DNA of 20,654 nt, taken from the NCBI GenBank assembly GCA_023433405.1, contig JAEZCT010000034.1, forward strand, positions 1 to 20,654. Reading direction: 5' to 3'. Source of the DNA: Bacillota bacterium (GTDB lineage Bacteria; Bacillota; Clostridia; Oscillospirales; Ruminococcaceae). Below the pieces are notes generated by a model, which was not told where the DNA came from, did no database searches, and saw only the letters and a list, made by a program, of their open reading frames with translations. Below are positions 15,053 to 20,654 of the stretch, one piece after another. Position 1 is the first letter of the stretch. Each line of letters starts with the position of its first letter. The translations under genes were made by a program, and so were the position numbers.

Positions 15053-15643
15053 ATGAGCGATATCGCATTACAAATCGAACGCAATGCCGGTGGCACTGTC
15101 AGCACATTATCCAATGTCGTGTTTGATACGATTGTGTATTCTGCCGGGAATATCAGCTTAAACCCCGTAACAGGGGTAATCACCTTAAATGAAGCTGGAA
15201 GATATATTGTAAATTGGTGGGTGGCAACCCAGCTTTCGCAGGCAACGAACGGAACCGTCTTTGCTCTTTCTTCGAGCCAGGGCGATTTCTTACAGGGAAA
15301 CTCTCCCAATCGATCGGATGAAGTGATGGGTGTCGGCATTATCGACGTTGTGAGCGCCCCCGTAACGGTTTCATTAGTCAACAACAGCTCCGGCATCATC
15401 ACATATTCCGCTATTGTTCCTCTTGTGGCGACATTGGTGGTGGTGGAAGATGATCCTGCGGGAAGCGGCCCGACCGGTCCAACGGGACCAATTGGACCAA
15501 CCGGCCCGACCGGAGCGGACAGCGCAGTCACAGGACCAACCGGCCCGACGGGGGCGGACAGAACAGTCACAGGACCAACCGGCCCGACCGGAGCGGGGAG
15601 CGCAGTCACAGGACCAACCGGCCCGACAGACCCAGTGATTTAA
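15053..15643 (+). CDS. BclA-C-like beta domain with C-terminal collagen-like tail
   Basis: A 196-residue protein in two parts. Residues ~1-140 are the same TNF/C1q-like beta domain as the product of 6409-6834 (VVFDTIVYSAGNIS, GRYIVNWWVATQLS). A Gly-Pro-Thr collagen-like tail follows, with six triplets and then 13-residue units of three triplets broken by SAVT or RTVT, ending in DPVI. In BclA-type spore proteins the collagen part normally precedes the beta domain; here the order is reversed. No signal peptide or membrane helix is seen. The ATG at 15053 follows AGGAGG at 8 nt; an upstream in-frame ATG at 14993 lacks one. It is the last chromosomal gene before the conjugative element. Confidence 0.75.
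   Translation: MSDIALQIERNAGGTVSTLSNVVFDTIVYSAGNISLNPVTGVITLNEAGRYIVNWWVATQLSQATNGTVFALSSSQGDFLQGNSPNRSDEVMGVGIIDVVSAPVTVSLVNNSSGIITYSAIVPLVATLVVVEDDPAGSGPTGPTGPIGPTGPTGADSAVTGPTGPTGADRTVTGPTGPTGAGSAVTGPTGPTDPVI
15494..15629 (+). repeat. 39-bp coding tandem repeat (collagen-like tail)
   Basis: Three full 39-bp units (15494-15532, 15533-15571, 15572-15610) and a 19-bp partial unit, each starting GGACCAACCGGCCCGAC. They encode GPTGPTGAxxxVT. Thirteen residues per unit is not a multiple of three, so each unit breaks the collagen triplet phase. Confidence 0.9.
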
Positions 15644-15720
15644 GGAAAACTGCAAAAACCCTTATTCCATGCGGGATAAGGAGATACCAAAATAAAATAT
15701 GAGCTATCACATTACACAGG

Positions 15721-15755
15721 ATACCGCCTAATTGGACAAGATAGGCGGTATTTTT
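15721..15755 (+). terminator. Intrinsic terminator near the chromosome/ICE junction
   Basis: ATACCGCCTA (15721-15730) pairs perfectly with TAGGCGGTAT (15742-15751), followed by a T-run. It ends transcription from the collagen-tail gene and would shield parB from it. Confidence 0.7.
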
Positions 15756-15771
15756 GTATCTGGATAGTGGA

Positions 15772-15796
15772 ACTTCGGGGCAACTTGGCCCGAAGT
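15772..15796 (+). repeat. 25-bp ICE palindrome, copy 1 (before parB)
   Basis: Arms ACTTCGGG and CCCGAAGT flank a near-symmetric GCAACTTGG core. The same 25-mer recurs at 17404, 18759 and 19604. A GAAAGGAGGG follows directly, as it does (as GAAAGGAGG) after copy 3. Confidence 0.85.
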
Positions 15797-15824
15797 CGAA
15801 AGGAGGGATTGCAAATCCCGTTGG

Positions 15825-15855
15825 GGCTTGACCTAAAAAATCAGGCCTCTTTTTT
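15825..15855 (+). terminator. Candidate attenuator in the parB leader
   Basis: GGCTTGA (15825-15831) pairs with TCAGGCC (15841-15847, one G-U pair) across a 9-nt loop and is followed by TCTTTTTT. It lies 32 bp before parB. A GGGATT/AATCCC mini-hairpin sits just upstream. It might be an attenuator or a leftover from a deleted upstream gene. Confidence 0.45.
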
Positions 15856-15886
15856 CATGCCATAAAAAGACAAGGAGGAAAAACGC

Positions 15887-17401
15887 ATGGCAAAAAATGA
15901 GCCAAATAAGCCGGACGAAGTAAAAACCGCCCCTGCACAGGAAACCACGGCAGAAGAAAAAAGCACTCCCGCACCCATGCCGGAGATTGGCGGTGAAGCT
16001 CCTGCCCCGGAAAAGACTGCCGAAAAAACAGCGGAACTTTTCCATGAGGACGGAGCCACCCCGGAAAAAACCGATAATGACAGGCCGGAAGAACCTACCC
16101 CCATTGACATTCCCGCCCCCGGTGATGTGGTGGTTTCCTTTGACAAAATCAATGAGATTGTTTCTGGGAAACAGGCGGCGGTAAAAGAAGCGGAGCAGAC
16201 CGCCCCCGAAAAGCAGGAAATGGAAAAATCAACACCCACCGTCAAAAAGGCACAACCAGAGAAACCCGGTACGGATAAGGGAAAGGAAAACGAGCCGAAA
16301 AAGGCTGACAGCAAGTCCGAATCCCGCCCACCAAAAGCCGCCGAAAAAGCGGACAAGAGGCCTACCCGCCCTACCAAGCAGGAAAAACAACCCAACGCCA
16401 CCAAAGCGGATAAATCCACCGAACAGAAGCAAGTGGCAAGTATCAGCGGCGGTTCTGTTTCTGGGAAATCTGCCGAACAGCCCAAGCAGGAACTGCCTCC
16501 CCCTGCCCCGGAACTACCGCCCGAACCGAGGGAAGCACCTCGCCCCGGCGAACAGGAACAGATCGTTTATCTTAATCTGTCCGAGCTTTTTGCTTTCAAA
16601 GACCACCCGTTTCAAGTCCGTAATGATGAAGAAATGGCGGCTATGGTGGAAAGCGTCAAGGACAAGGGCGTTACCCAGCCTGCCATTGTGCGCCCTCGCG
16701 AAGATGGTGGGTATGAAATTGTATCGGGCCACCGCCGCCAGAAAGCCAGCGAATTAGCCGGATTTGCGGATATGCCTTGTATTATCCGCAACATGACAGA
16801 TGAGCAGGCTATCACACAGATGGTAGAGGACAACACCAATCAGCGTGAAAATATCCTGCCCAGCGAACGGGCCAAAGCACTGCAAATGCAGTTGGAAGCC
16901 ATTAAGAAGCAGGGCGCACGAACCGGCAACGGACAGCGTTCCAATGAAGTTGTGGCCGAGCGCAACAAAATGACGGTCAAACAGGTTCAGCGGTATATCA
17001 AGCTCAATGAGCTGGTTCCCGACCTCATAAAAATGGTGGACGAAAAGAAAATCGCGTTCACTCCCGCCGTGGAGCTTGCGTTCATTGCGCCCAAAAGTCA
17101 ACGGTATATTGCGATCGCTATTGAGGGTCAGCAGTCGGCTCCCTCACTCTCACAGGCACAGCGTATGCGTGACCTTGACCAAAAGAAGCTATTAAACCCC
17201 GATGTGATTGACGGAATCATGTTAGAAGAAAAAAAGGAGGCAGACAAAGTGATTATTTCAAGTCAGGAACTTTCCCAGTATTTCGGCAAGGAGAAAACAC
17301 CCCGCGAAATGAAGGATACCATTATGAAGCTGCTTGAGGAAAACAAGGCGAAACTGAAAGAGGTTTCGGCTCCTCAAAAGAAAGCTGAACAGGAAAAATA
17401 A
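15887..17401 (+). CDS. parB: ParB/Spo0J-family partition protein of the ICE
   Basis: A 504-residue DNA-binding protein. Residues ~1-222 are a Pro/Glu/Lys/Ala-rich, probably disordered region. Residues ~225-320 are the ParB N-terminal CTP-binding domain (LSELFAFKDHPFQVRND, the SGHRR box at 280-284, and NTNQRENILPSERAKAL). A helix-turn-helix follows around 360-385 (MTVKQVQRYIKLNELVP). ParB proteins spread from a centromere site and promote maintenance of the element. The ATG follows AAGGAGGAAAA at ~7 nt. In most elements of this type a parA gene precedes it; here none is found between it and the collagen-tail gene. The long N-terminus is unusual relative to chromosomal ParB (~280-300 residues). 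Confidence 0.9.
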   Translation: MAKNEPNKPDEVKTAPAQETTAEEKSTPAPMPEIGGEAPAPEKTAEKTAELFHEDGATPEKTDNDRPEEPTPIDIPAPGDVVVSFDKINEIVSGKQAAVKEAEQTAPEKQEMEKSTPTVKKAQPEKPGTDKGKENEPKKADSKSESRPPKAAEKADKRPTRPTKQEKQPNATKADKSTEQKQVASISGGSVSGKSAEQPKQELPPPAPELPPEPREAPRPGEQEQIVYLNLSELFAFKDHPFQVRNDEEMAAMVESVKDKGVTQPAIVRPREDGGYEIVSGHRRQKASELAGFADMPCIIRNMTDEQAITQMVEDNTNQRENILPSERAKALQMQLEAIKKQGARTGNGQRSNEVVAERNKMTVKQVQRYIKLNELVPDLIKMVDEKKIAFTPAVELAFIAPKSQRYIAIAIEGQQSAPSLSQAQRMRDLDQKKLLNPDVIDGIMLEEKKEADKVIISSQELSQYFGKEKTPREMKDTIMKLLEENKAKLKEVSAPQKKAEQEK

Positions 17402-17403
17402 GC

Positions 17404-17428
17404 ACTTCGGGTCAAGTTGGCCCGAAGT
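17404..17428 (+). repeat. 25-bp ICE palindrome, copy 2 (after parB)
   Basis: ACTTCGGG, core TCAAGTTGG, CCCGAAGT. It begins two bases after the parB stop codon. Confidence 0.85.
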
Positions 17429-17435
17429 CGGTGTA

Positions 17436-17454
17436 TGCGGGGCTTTGCCCCGCA
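17436..17454 (+). other. Perfect GC-rich hairpin after parB
   Basis: TGCGGGGC and GCCCCGCA pair perfectly (8 bp) across a TTT loop. No T-run follows, so it is a weak terminator candidate at best. Confidence 0.6.
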
Positions 17455-17461
17455 CCCCCAA

Positions 17462-17627
17462 AGCTCTAAGGATATGAATATATTCCCCGTCGCCGTTTGT
17501 TTGGTAGCATAACCGGGAAAATCGGTCAAGAGCCTGCCGCCGTAGGCGGTGCTTCGCACTCTTGACGGATTTCTCCCGGTTATGCTTTAAGGCAGTTAAG
17601 CGACGGGGATATAGATTCCTTTGAGCT
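17462..17627 (+). ncRNA. Highly structured ~166-nt nested stem, candidate ncRNA or transfer/partition site
   Basis: Successive inverted pairs enclose each other: AGCTCTAAGG (17462) with CCTTTGAGCT (17618-17627, one mismatch); TCCCCGTCGC (17484-17493) with GCGACGGGGA (17600-17609); GCATAACCGGGA (17507-17518) with TCCCGGTTATGC (17574-17585); AAATCGGTCAAGAG (17519-17532) with CTCTTGACGGATTT (17559-17572, one mismatch). The tip carries CCGCC-GTA-GGCGG and TGC-TTC-GCA loops. No protein frame explains it. It could be a structured RNA, an origin of transfer, or a DNA-protein site; strand of action is unknown. Confidence 0.55.
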
Positions 17628-17630
17628 GCT

Positions 17631-17652
17631 CCCTTTCCAAGTGTGGAAAGGG
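17631..17652 (+). other. Perfect 9-bp hairpin before the DUF4406 gene
   Basis: CCCTTTCCA (17631-17639) pairs with TGGAAAGGG (17644-17652) across AGTG. It lies 52 bp upstream of the next start codon and has no T-run. With the preceding entries it fills the 303-bp gap after parB. Confidence 0.5.
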
Positions 17653-17704
17653 CGGGGGGATAGGTTGACACATTCAGCGCAACAAGAACGGAGGTGCTTT
17701 TATA

Positions 17705-18058
17705 ATGAAACGACCTTTAGCATACATTACTGCCGCGTGGTGCGGCAATCACGATACGGACACGAAACAGGCGGCGCAGTATTGCCGGGCAGCCTACGAA
17801 GCCGGGTTTTCCCCGGTTTGCCCGACCCTGTATCTACCGCTTTTTCTCAATGACGCAATCCCAGAGGAACATAAAAGCGGCATTGATATGAGCCGGGATC
17901 TCCTGCGCCGCTCTCATGTGCTTGTCTTATGTGGAAATGATATTGACGAGAACGTGAAAAACGACATTGCCGTTGCAGGGCGGCTGAATATCACGGCAAC
18001 TACGCTGGACGGGATTTTGACCGTGAAAACACAGGGGCAGGAAAAAGACCATGCTTGA
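17705..18058 (+). CDS. DUF4406/DUF7768 family protein
   Basis: A 117-residue protein beginning LAYITAAWCGNHDTDTKQAA, with an internal FSPVCPTLYLPLFL strand and ending in an LLRRSHVLVLCGND region followed by a short NITATTLDGIL tail. This is the small Rossmann-like fold related to nucleoside 2-deoxyribosyltransferases, widespread in conjugative elements and phages of Firmicutes. Its activity is not established. The ATG follows ACGGAGGTG at ~9 nt. The 3' end overlaps ardA by 8 bp, so the two are translationally coupled. Position between parB and ardA is typical for Tn1549-like elements. Confidence 0.8.
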   Translation: MKRPLAYITAAWCGNHDTDTKQAAQYCRAAYEAGFSPVCPTLYLPLFLNDAIPEEHKSGIDMSRDLLRRSHVLVLCGNDIDENVKNDIAVAGRLNITATTLDGILTVKTQGQEKDHA

Positions 18059-18755
18059 AGCCTTTGTTACCAATCTTGGACGGTATAATGAGGGATATTT
18101 GGACGGGGAGCCTTTGAAGCTCCCCACTACCACCGAGGAAGTGCAGGCTCTTTTAAAGCGAATCCATGTGGACGGTGTACGGTATGAGGAAATTTTCATT
18201 ACCAATTATGAAACCGATATTTCCGGCCTGCGTGACTGCTTGGGAGAATATGAAAGTATTGACGAGCTAAACTACTTGGCTTTCCTGCTGGACGATTTGG
18301 AGGAATGGGAAGTCGAAAAGTTTTCTGCCGCCGTGGACTTCGGAGAATACAACAGCGTACCCACCTTAATTAACCTCACGCAAAATCTGGGTTGTTTTGA
18401 GTTTTACGCCGGGATTGAGAATGAGGAAGATTTGGGGCGCTTCTATATTGATGAAATGTGTACGCTGGAAATCCCAGAGCATTTAACAAACTACATTGAT
18501 TACGAAGCCTACGGGCGGGACATGAACTTGGACGAGGACGGACGCTTTACCGATGGCGGCTATGTGGTGCGGACAGGCGACCGCTTCACTGAGCATTACA
18601 GCGACCGGAGCGATATACCAGAGGAACACCGGATTTTTGCTTATCCCGAACCAGAGAAATCCATCAAGAAAACACTGGAAAGCTACGGGAAGATGATAGG
18701 CGAAACCGCCACCGCCGCCCATGAACGCCCCCACCCCGCTAATGCGGAACGATAA
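18051..18755 (+). CDS. ardA: Antirestriction protein ArdA
   Basis: A 234-residue, strongly acidic protein of the ArdA family, which mimics B-form DNA and blocks type I restriction enzymes during entry into a new host. Recognisable parts are FVTNLGRYNEGYLDGEPLKL at the start, the YEEIFITNYETDI strand, ESIDELNYLAFLLDDL, and IDYEAYGRDM. It is longer than Tn916 ArdA (~166 residues) because of a C-terminal extension of ~50 residues that ends in ERPHPANAER. The adjacent DUF6674 protein ends with the similar ERPRPVNVER. The ATG at 18051 lies inside the previous gene, with CAGGAAAA upstream. Confidence 0.93.
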   Translation: MLEAFVTNLGRYNEGYLDGEPLKLPTTTEEVQALLKRIHVDGVRYEEIFITNYETDISGLRDCLGEYESIDELNYLAFLLDDLEEWEVEKFSAAVDFGEYNSVPTLINLTQNLGCFEFYAGIENEEDLGRFYIDEMCTLEIPEHLTNYIDYEAYGRDMNLDEDGRFTDGGYVVRTGDRFTEHYSDRSDIPEEHRIFAYPEPEKSIKKTLESYGKMIGETATAAHERPHPANAER

Positions 18756-18758
18756 CCA

Positions 18759-18783
18759 ACTTCGGGCCAACTTGTCCCGAAGT
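18759..18783 (+). repeat. 25-bp ICE palindrome, copy 3 (between ardA and DUF6674)
   Basis: ACTTCGGG, core CCAACTTGT, CCCGAAGT. The ribosome site GAAAGGAGG of the next gene follows 2 nt later. Confidence 0.85.
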
Positions 18784-18802
18784 GCGAAAGGAGGTAAAGC
18801 CT

Positions 18803-19600
18803 ATGGCAAAAACGAAAACCACCACCGAGCCGATTAAGGACAATGAGCATGTGAAAGAGCTTTTGGCGATATTGCGAGAAAACAATTCCCCGTCTACAAA
18901 GGATTTTTTGGCGGTACTGAATCAGGTGGGCGCTATGGAAAAACAGCTTGAAGCCACTGTAAAGGAGCTTGCCGCCATGCGACAGGAATTAAAAATTGCA
19001 CAGGAACAAAACCACCCGGTTAAGACCGCTTTGCAAAAGACGGTGCTTGTTACGCAGGAACAGGTGCTTGACTTTCGGGAACGGCTTGCAGAGCTAAAGC
19101 AGAATATCATAGACGGTTGTAAAAATGCCGTTGCCACCTTTAAGGAAAGGGGATTTTCTGCTTTGGATAACATGACCCGTTTCTTCAAGGTGCGCCCTAT
19201 TTTGGAAACCATGCAGGATATTCTTACAAAGGATATTCAGTATGATGATAGGGCCATTGCCAAAATTGAAGCCATCAGCACCGAATACCATCAGGCCGGG
19301 CGGCACTTAAAAAACATGGGACGGGCCATGCTTGGCAGAGAAACGGCACAGGAAGCAAAACAGTCCGGTAAGCTGGCAGCGGTTATATCCGCTTCATTCC
19401 GAGCGGAGCGTTCCTGCTTCGCCACCATGAAGCAAAGTACCGACAAGGCTCTTGGAGCAATATCCCGATTGGAAGAACGGGCAGCAGAGAAAAAGCCCTC
19501 TATTCGGGAAGTTCTTGCGACCCACAATGAAAAAATCGTGCAGGCACAAAAGGACACTCTCACCACAGAACGACCCCGCCCTGTCAATGTGGAGAGGTAA
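18803..19600 (+). CDS. DUF6674 family protein of the ICE
   Basis: A 265-residue, mostly helical protein with no membrane segment. Residues ~15-110 contain heptad-like stretches (MEKQLEATVKELAAMRQELK, then FRERLAELKQNI), suggesting a coiled coil. A central basic helical region (RAMLGRETAQEAKQSGKL) follows. The family name DUF6674 is from memory of this gene's constant position between ardA and pcfB; function is unknown, perhaps in DNA processing or regulation of transfer. The ATG at 18803 has AAAGGAGG 8 nt upstream; an in-frame GTG at 18782 overlaps the palindrome and is rejected. The C-terminal ERPRPVNVER resembles the ArdA tail. Confidence 0.75.
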   Translation: MAKTKTTTEPIKDNEHVKELLAILRENNSPSTKDFLAVLNQVGAMEKQLEATVKELAAMRQELKIAQEQNHPVKTALQKTVLVTQEQVLDFRERLAELKQNIIDGCKNAVATFKERGFSALDNMTRFFKVRPILETMQDILTKDIQYDDRAIAKIEAISTEYHQAGRHLKNMGRAMLGRETAQEAKQSGKLAAVISASFRAERSCFATMKQSTDKALGAISRLEERAAEKKPSIREVLATHNEKIVQAQKDTLTTERPRPVNVER

Positions 19601-19603
19601 CAT

Positions 19604-19628
19604 ACTTCGGGCCAAGTTGGCCCGAAGT
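19604..19628 (+). repeat. 25-bp ICE palindrome, copy 4 (between DUF6674 and pcfB)
   Basis: ACTTCGGG, core CCAAGTTGG, CCCGAAGT; the most symmetric copy. It lies 3 bp after the DUF6674 stop and 47 bp before pcfB. Confidence 0.85.
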
Positions 19629-19675
19629 CCTCCCGCCTGTAATATTGCCCCATCTGGTAGGAAAGGAGGAAATTC

Positions 19676-20149
19676 ATGCAGGAAGATATTGAACGCCGAA
19701 CGGTTGCCCTATCCATCAATACCACAAAGCTGACGGGCCGGACGCTGGCAAAGGTGCTGGCGGCAGCACTCCGGCAGATACAAAAGGACCATCAGAAGCG
19801 GCAGACCCCGCAGGGCAGACAGAGCGTAAAAAAGCTGATGAACCACGGCGTTTCTACGAACAGCCTTGAATTATCCGGGGATACGAAGCTCTTTGACCGT
19901 GTGGCCCGAAAGTACAATGTAGACTATGCGTTTCACAAAACTGGGTCAGACAATTATTTGTTATTCTTCAAGGCCGGGCAGGCTGACGCAATTACCGCCT
20001 GTTTTGGCGAATACACAAAGTTGGTGCTGAACCGGGGCAAGAGCTGCCGCCCCTCTATTCTGAAACAGTTAAAAGCCTTTGCTGACAGAGAGCGTACCAA
20101 AGCGCGCCAAAAGGAACGAAAACGGGAGGTGACGCGGAATGAACGATAA
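19676..20149 (+). CDS. pcfB: PcfB-family (DUF3801) conjugation protein
   Basis: A 157-residue basic protein of the PcfB/DUF3801 family: ERRTVALSINTTKLTGRTLA at the start, KLMNHGVSTNSLEL in the middle, VDYAFHKTGSDNYLLFFKAG, then a highly basic C-terminal tail (RTKARQKERKREVTRNER). In enterococcal pCF10 conjugation pcfB is encoded next to the coupling protein PcfC; it probably assists loading of the DNA-protein complex. The ATG follows AAAGGAGGAA at ~6 nt. The 3' end overlaps virD4 by 11 bp, the expected order pcfB-virD4. Confidence 0.88.
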   Translation: MQEDIERRTVALSINTTKLTGRTLAKVLAAALRQIQKDHQKRQTPQGRQSVKKLMNHGVSTNSLELSGDTKLFDRVARKYNVDYAFHKTGSDNYLLFFKAGQADAITACFGEYTKLVLNRGKSCRPSILKQLKAFADRERTKARQKERKREVTRNER

Positions 20150-20654
20150 AATCCGTAAATATGTGATTCCCAATGTTCCCTATCTGTTTGTGCTGTGGTT
20201 CTTTCTAAAGATTGGCACAGCCTACCGCCTTGCGGCAGGTGCAGACTTCGGAAATAAGCTGGTTAGCATGATAAAAACCATAAGCCCGGCGTTTGCTTCC
20301 TTTGCGCCGGGCTTTGTGCTGACCGATTGGCTCATTGGCCTCGCCGGGGCGGTCATACTCCGGCTGGTGGTATGGTATAAGGTAAAAAACGCAAAAAAGT
20401 TTCGGAGGGATGCGGAATATGGCTCGGCCCGGTGGGGAACGGCAAAGGACATCAAGCCCTTTATCGACCCCAAATTCAGCAACAACGTGATACTTACCGG
20501 CACAGAGCTTCTTACCATGAACACCCAACCCGCCAATCCCGCCAACGCCCGAAACCTTAACTGCTGTATCATAGGCTCCAGCGGAAGCGGGAAAACTCGC
20601 TTTTGGCTGACCCCACAGCTTTTACAGGCTCATTCGTCCTATGTGGTGGTTGAC
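20139..20654 (+). CDS. virD4: VirD4/TraG-type coupling protein, N-terminal part
   Basis: The first 172 codons of a type IV secretion coupling ATPase (CD1115-type), cut by the window end. Two membrane helices lie at ~13-30 (VPYLFVLWFFLKIG) and ~57-80 (PGFVLTDWLIGLAGAVILRL). They are followed by a cytosolic segment GSARWGTAKDIKPF and the Walker A GSSGSGKT at 146-153. VirD4 proteins are hexameric inner-membrane pumps that hand relaxase-bound DNA to the transfer channel. The ATG at 20139 follows GGGAGGTG at ~7 nt and overlaps the end of pcfB. Confidence 0.95.
   Translation, partial: MNDKIRKYVIPNVPYLFVLWFFLKIGTAYRLAAGADFGNKLVSMIKTISPAFASFAPGFVLTDWLIGLAGAVILRLVVWYKVKNAKKFRRDAEYGSARWGTAKDIKPFIDPKFSNNVILTGTELLTMNTQPANPANARNLNCCIIGSSGSGKTRFWLTPQLLQAHSSYVVVD

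Noticed and set aside
15494..15629. Regularly spaced repeats that might suggest a CRISPR array
   Set aside because: The 39-bp units are directly tandem without spacers and encode the collagen-like tail in frame.
15841..16485. 214-codon minus-strand frame opposite the parB N-terminus
   Set aside because: Mirror frame of the low-complexity Pro/Lys/Glu-rich coding sequence; Ser/Phe/Gly-rich artefact without a ribosome site.
17665..17670. TTGACA before the DUF4406 gene as a promoter
   Set aside because: No acceptable -10 sequence lies 16-18 bp downstream, so a promoter is not claimed.
1..20654. tRNA or rRNA genes
   Set aside because: Scanned by eye for tRNA features (GGTTCGANNCC-type arms, CCA ends) and for rRNA-like blocks; none was seen.

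Overview
The window looks like a chromosome segment from an anaerobic, spore-forming-type Firmicute (class Clostridia, probably near Ruminococcaceae/Oscillospiraceae). The reasons are the sigma-A promoters (TTGACA/TATAAT) with strong AGGAGG ribosome sites, a perfect CIRCE operator, a Ruminococcus-type mannobiose pathway, and collagen-like/BclA-like proteins. The last ~5 kb is the front of an integrative conjugative element (ICE) of the Tn1549/CTn family common in gut Clostridia. No taxon can be proven from the sequence alone.

Layout. 1-136 is the tail of a membrane protein. 442-1941 is a large XRE-type regulator. 2229-3263 (DUF2804) and 3373-4971 (Lsa-type ABC-F ribosome-protection ATPase) lie on the minus strand. 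The ABC-F gene has a ~400-nt leader with two tiny ORFs and an intrinsic terminator, the layout of antibiotic-responsive attenuation. 5470-5496 is a CIRCE operator in front of an Hsp20 gene (5659-6087). 6409-6834 is a small beta-rich protein whose paralogue, with an added collagen-like tail, lies at 15053-15643. 7106-14086 is a beta-mannan oligosaccharide locus. A GH2 beta-mannosidase (minus) diverges from a LacI regulator, a ThuA-like protein, a cellobiose/mannobiose 2-epimerase and a GH130 mannosylglucose phosphorylase. Together these should turn mannobiose into mannosyl-glucose and then into mannose-1-phosphate plus glucose, with the mannosidase trimming beta-mannosides. No transporter is in the window. 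14191-14865 (minus) is a YgjP-type metallopeptidase.

15.7 kb to the end is the ICE: parB (with a ~220-residue disordered N-terminus and no parA before it), a DUF4406/DUF7768 protein, ardA, a DUF6674 protein, pcfB and the start of the virD4 coupling protein, all on the plus strand with two overlaps. A 25-bp palindrome recurs four times between these genes. The ~300-bp gap after parB is densely structured, with a ~166-nt nested stem that no gene explains.

Two repeat systems are the main unexplained content. (1) A ~105-bp AT-rich element with terminal inverted repeats occurs at gene 3' ends in three complete or near-complete copies (about 1959, 6193, 14079), two half copies (about 142, 7009) and one solo end (6113). 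It often abuts a terminator hairpin, and in one case supplies the stop codon of the GH130 gene. (2) The ICE palindromes are accompanied by a related C-terminal tail in two otherwise unrelated proteins.
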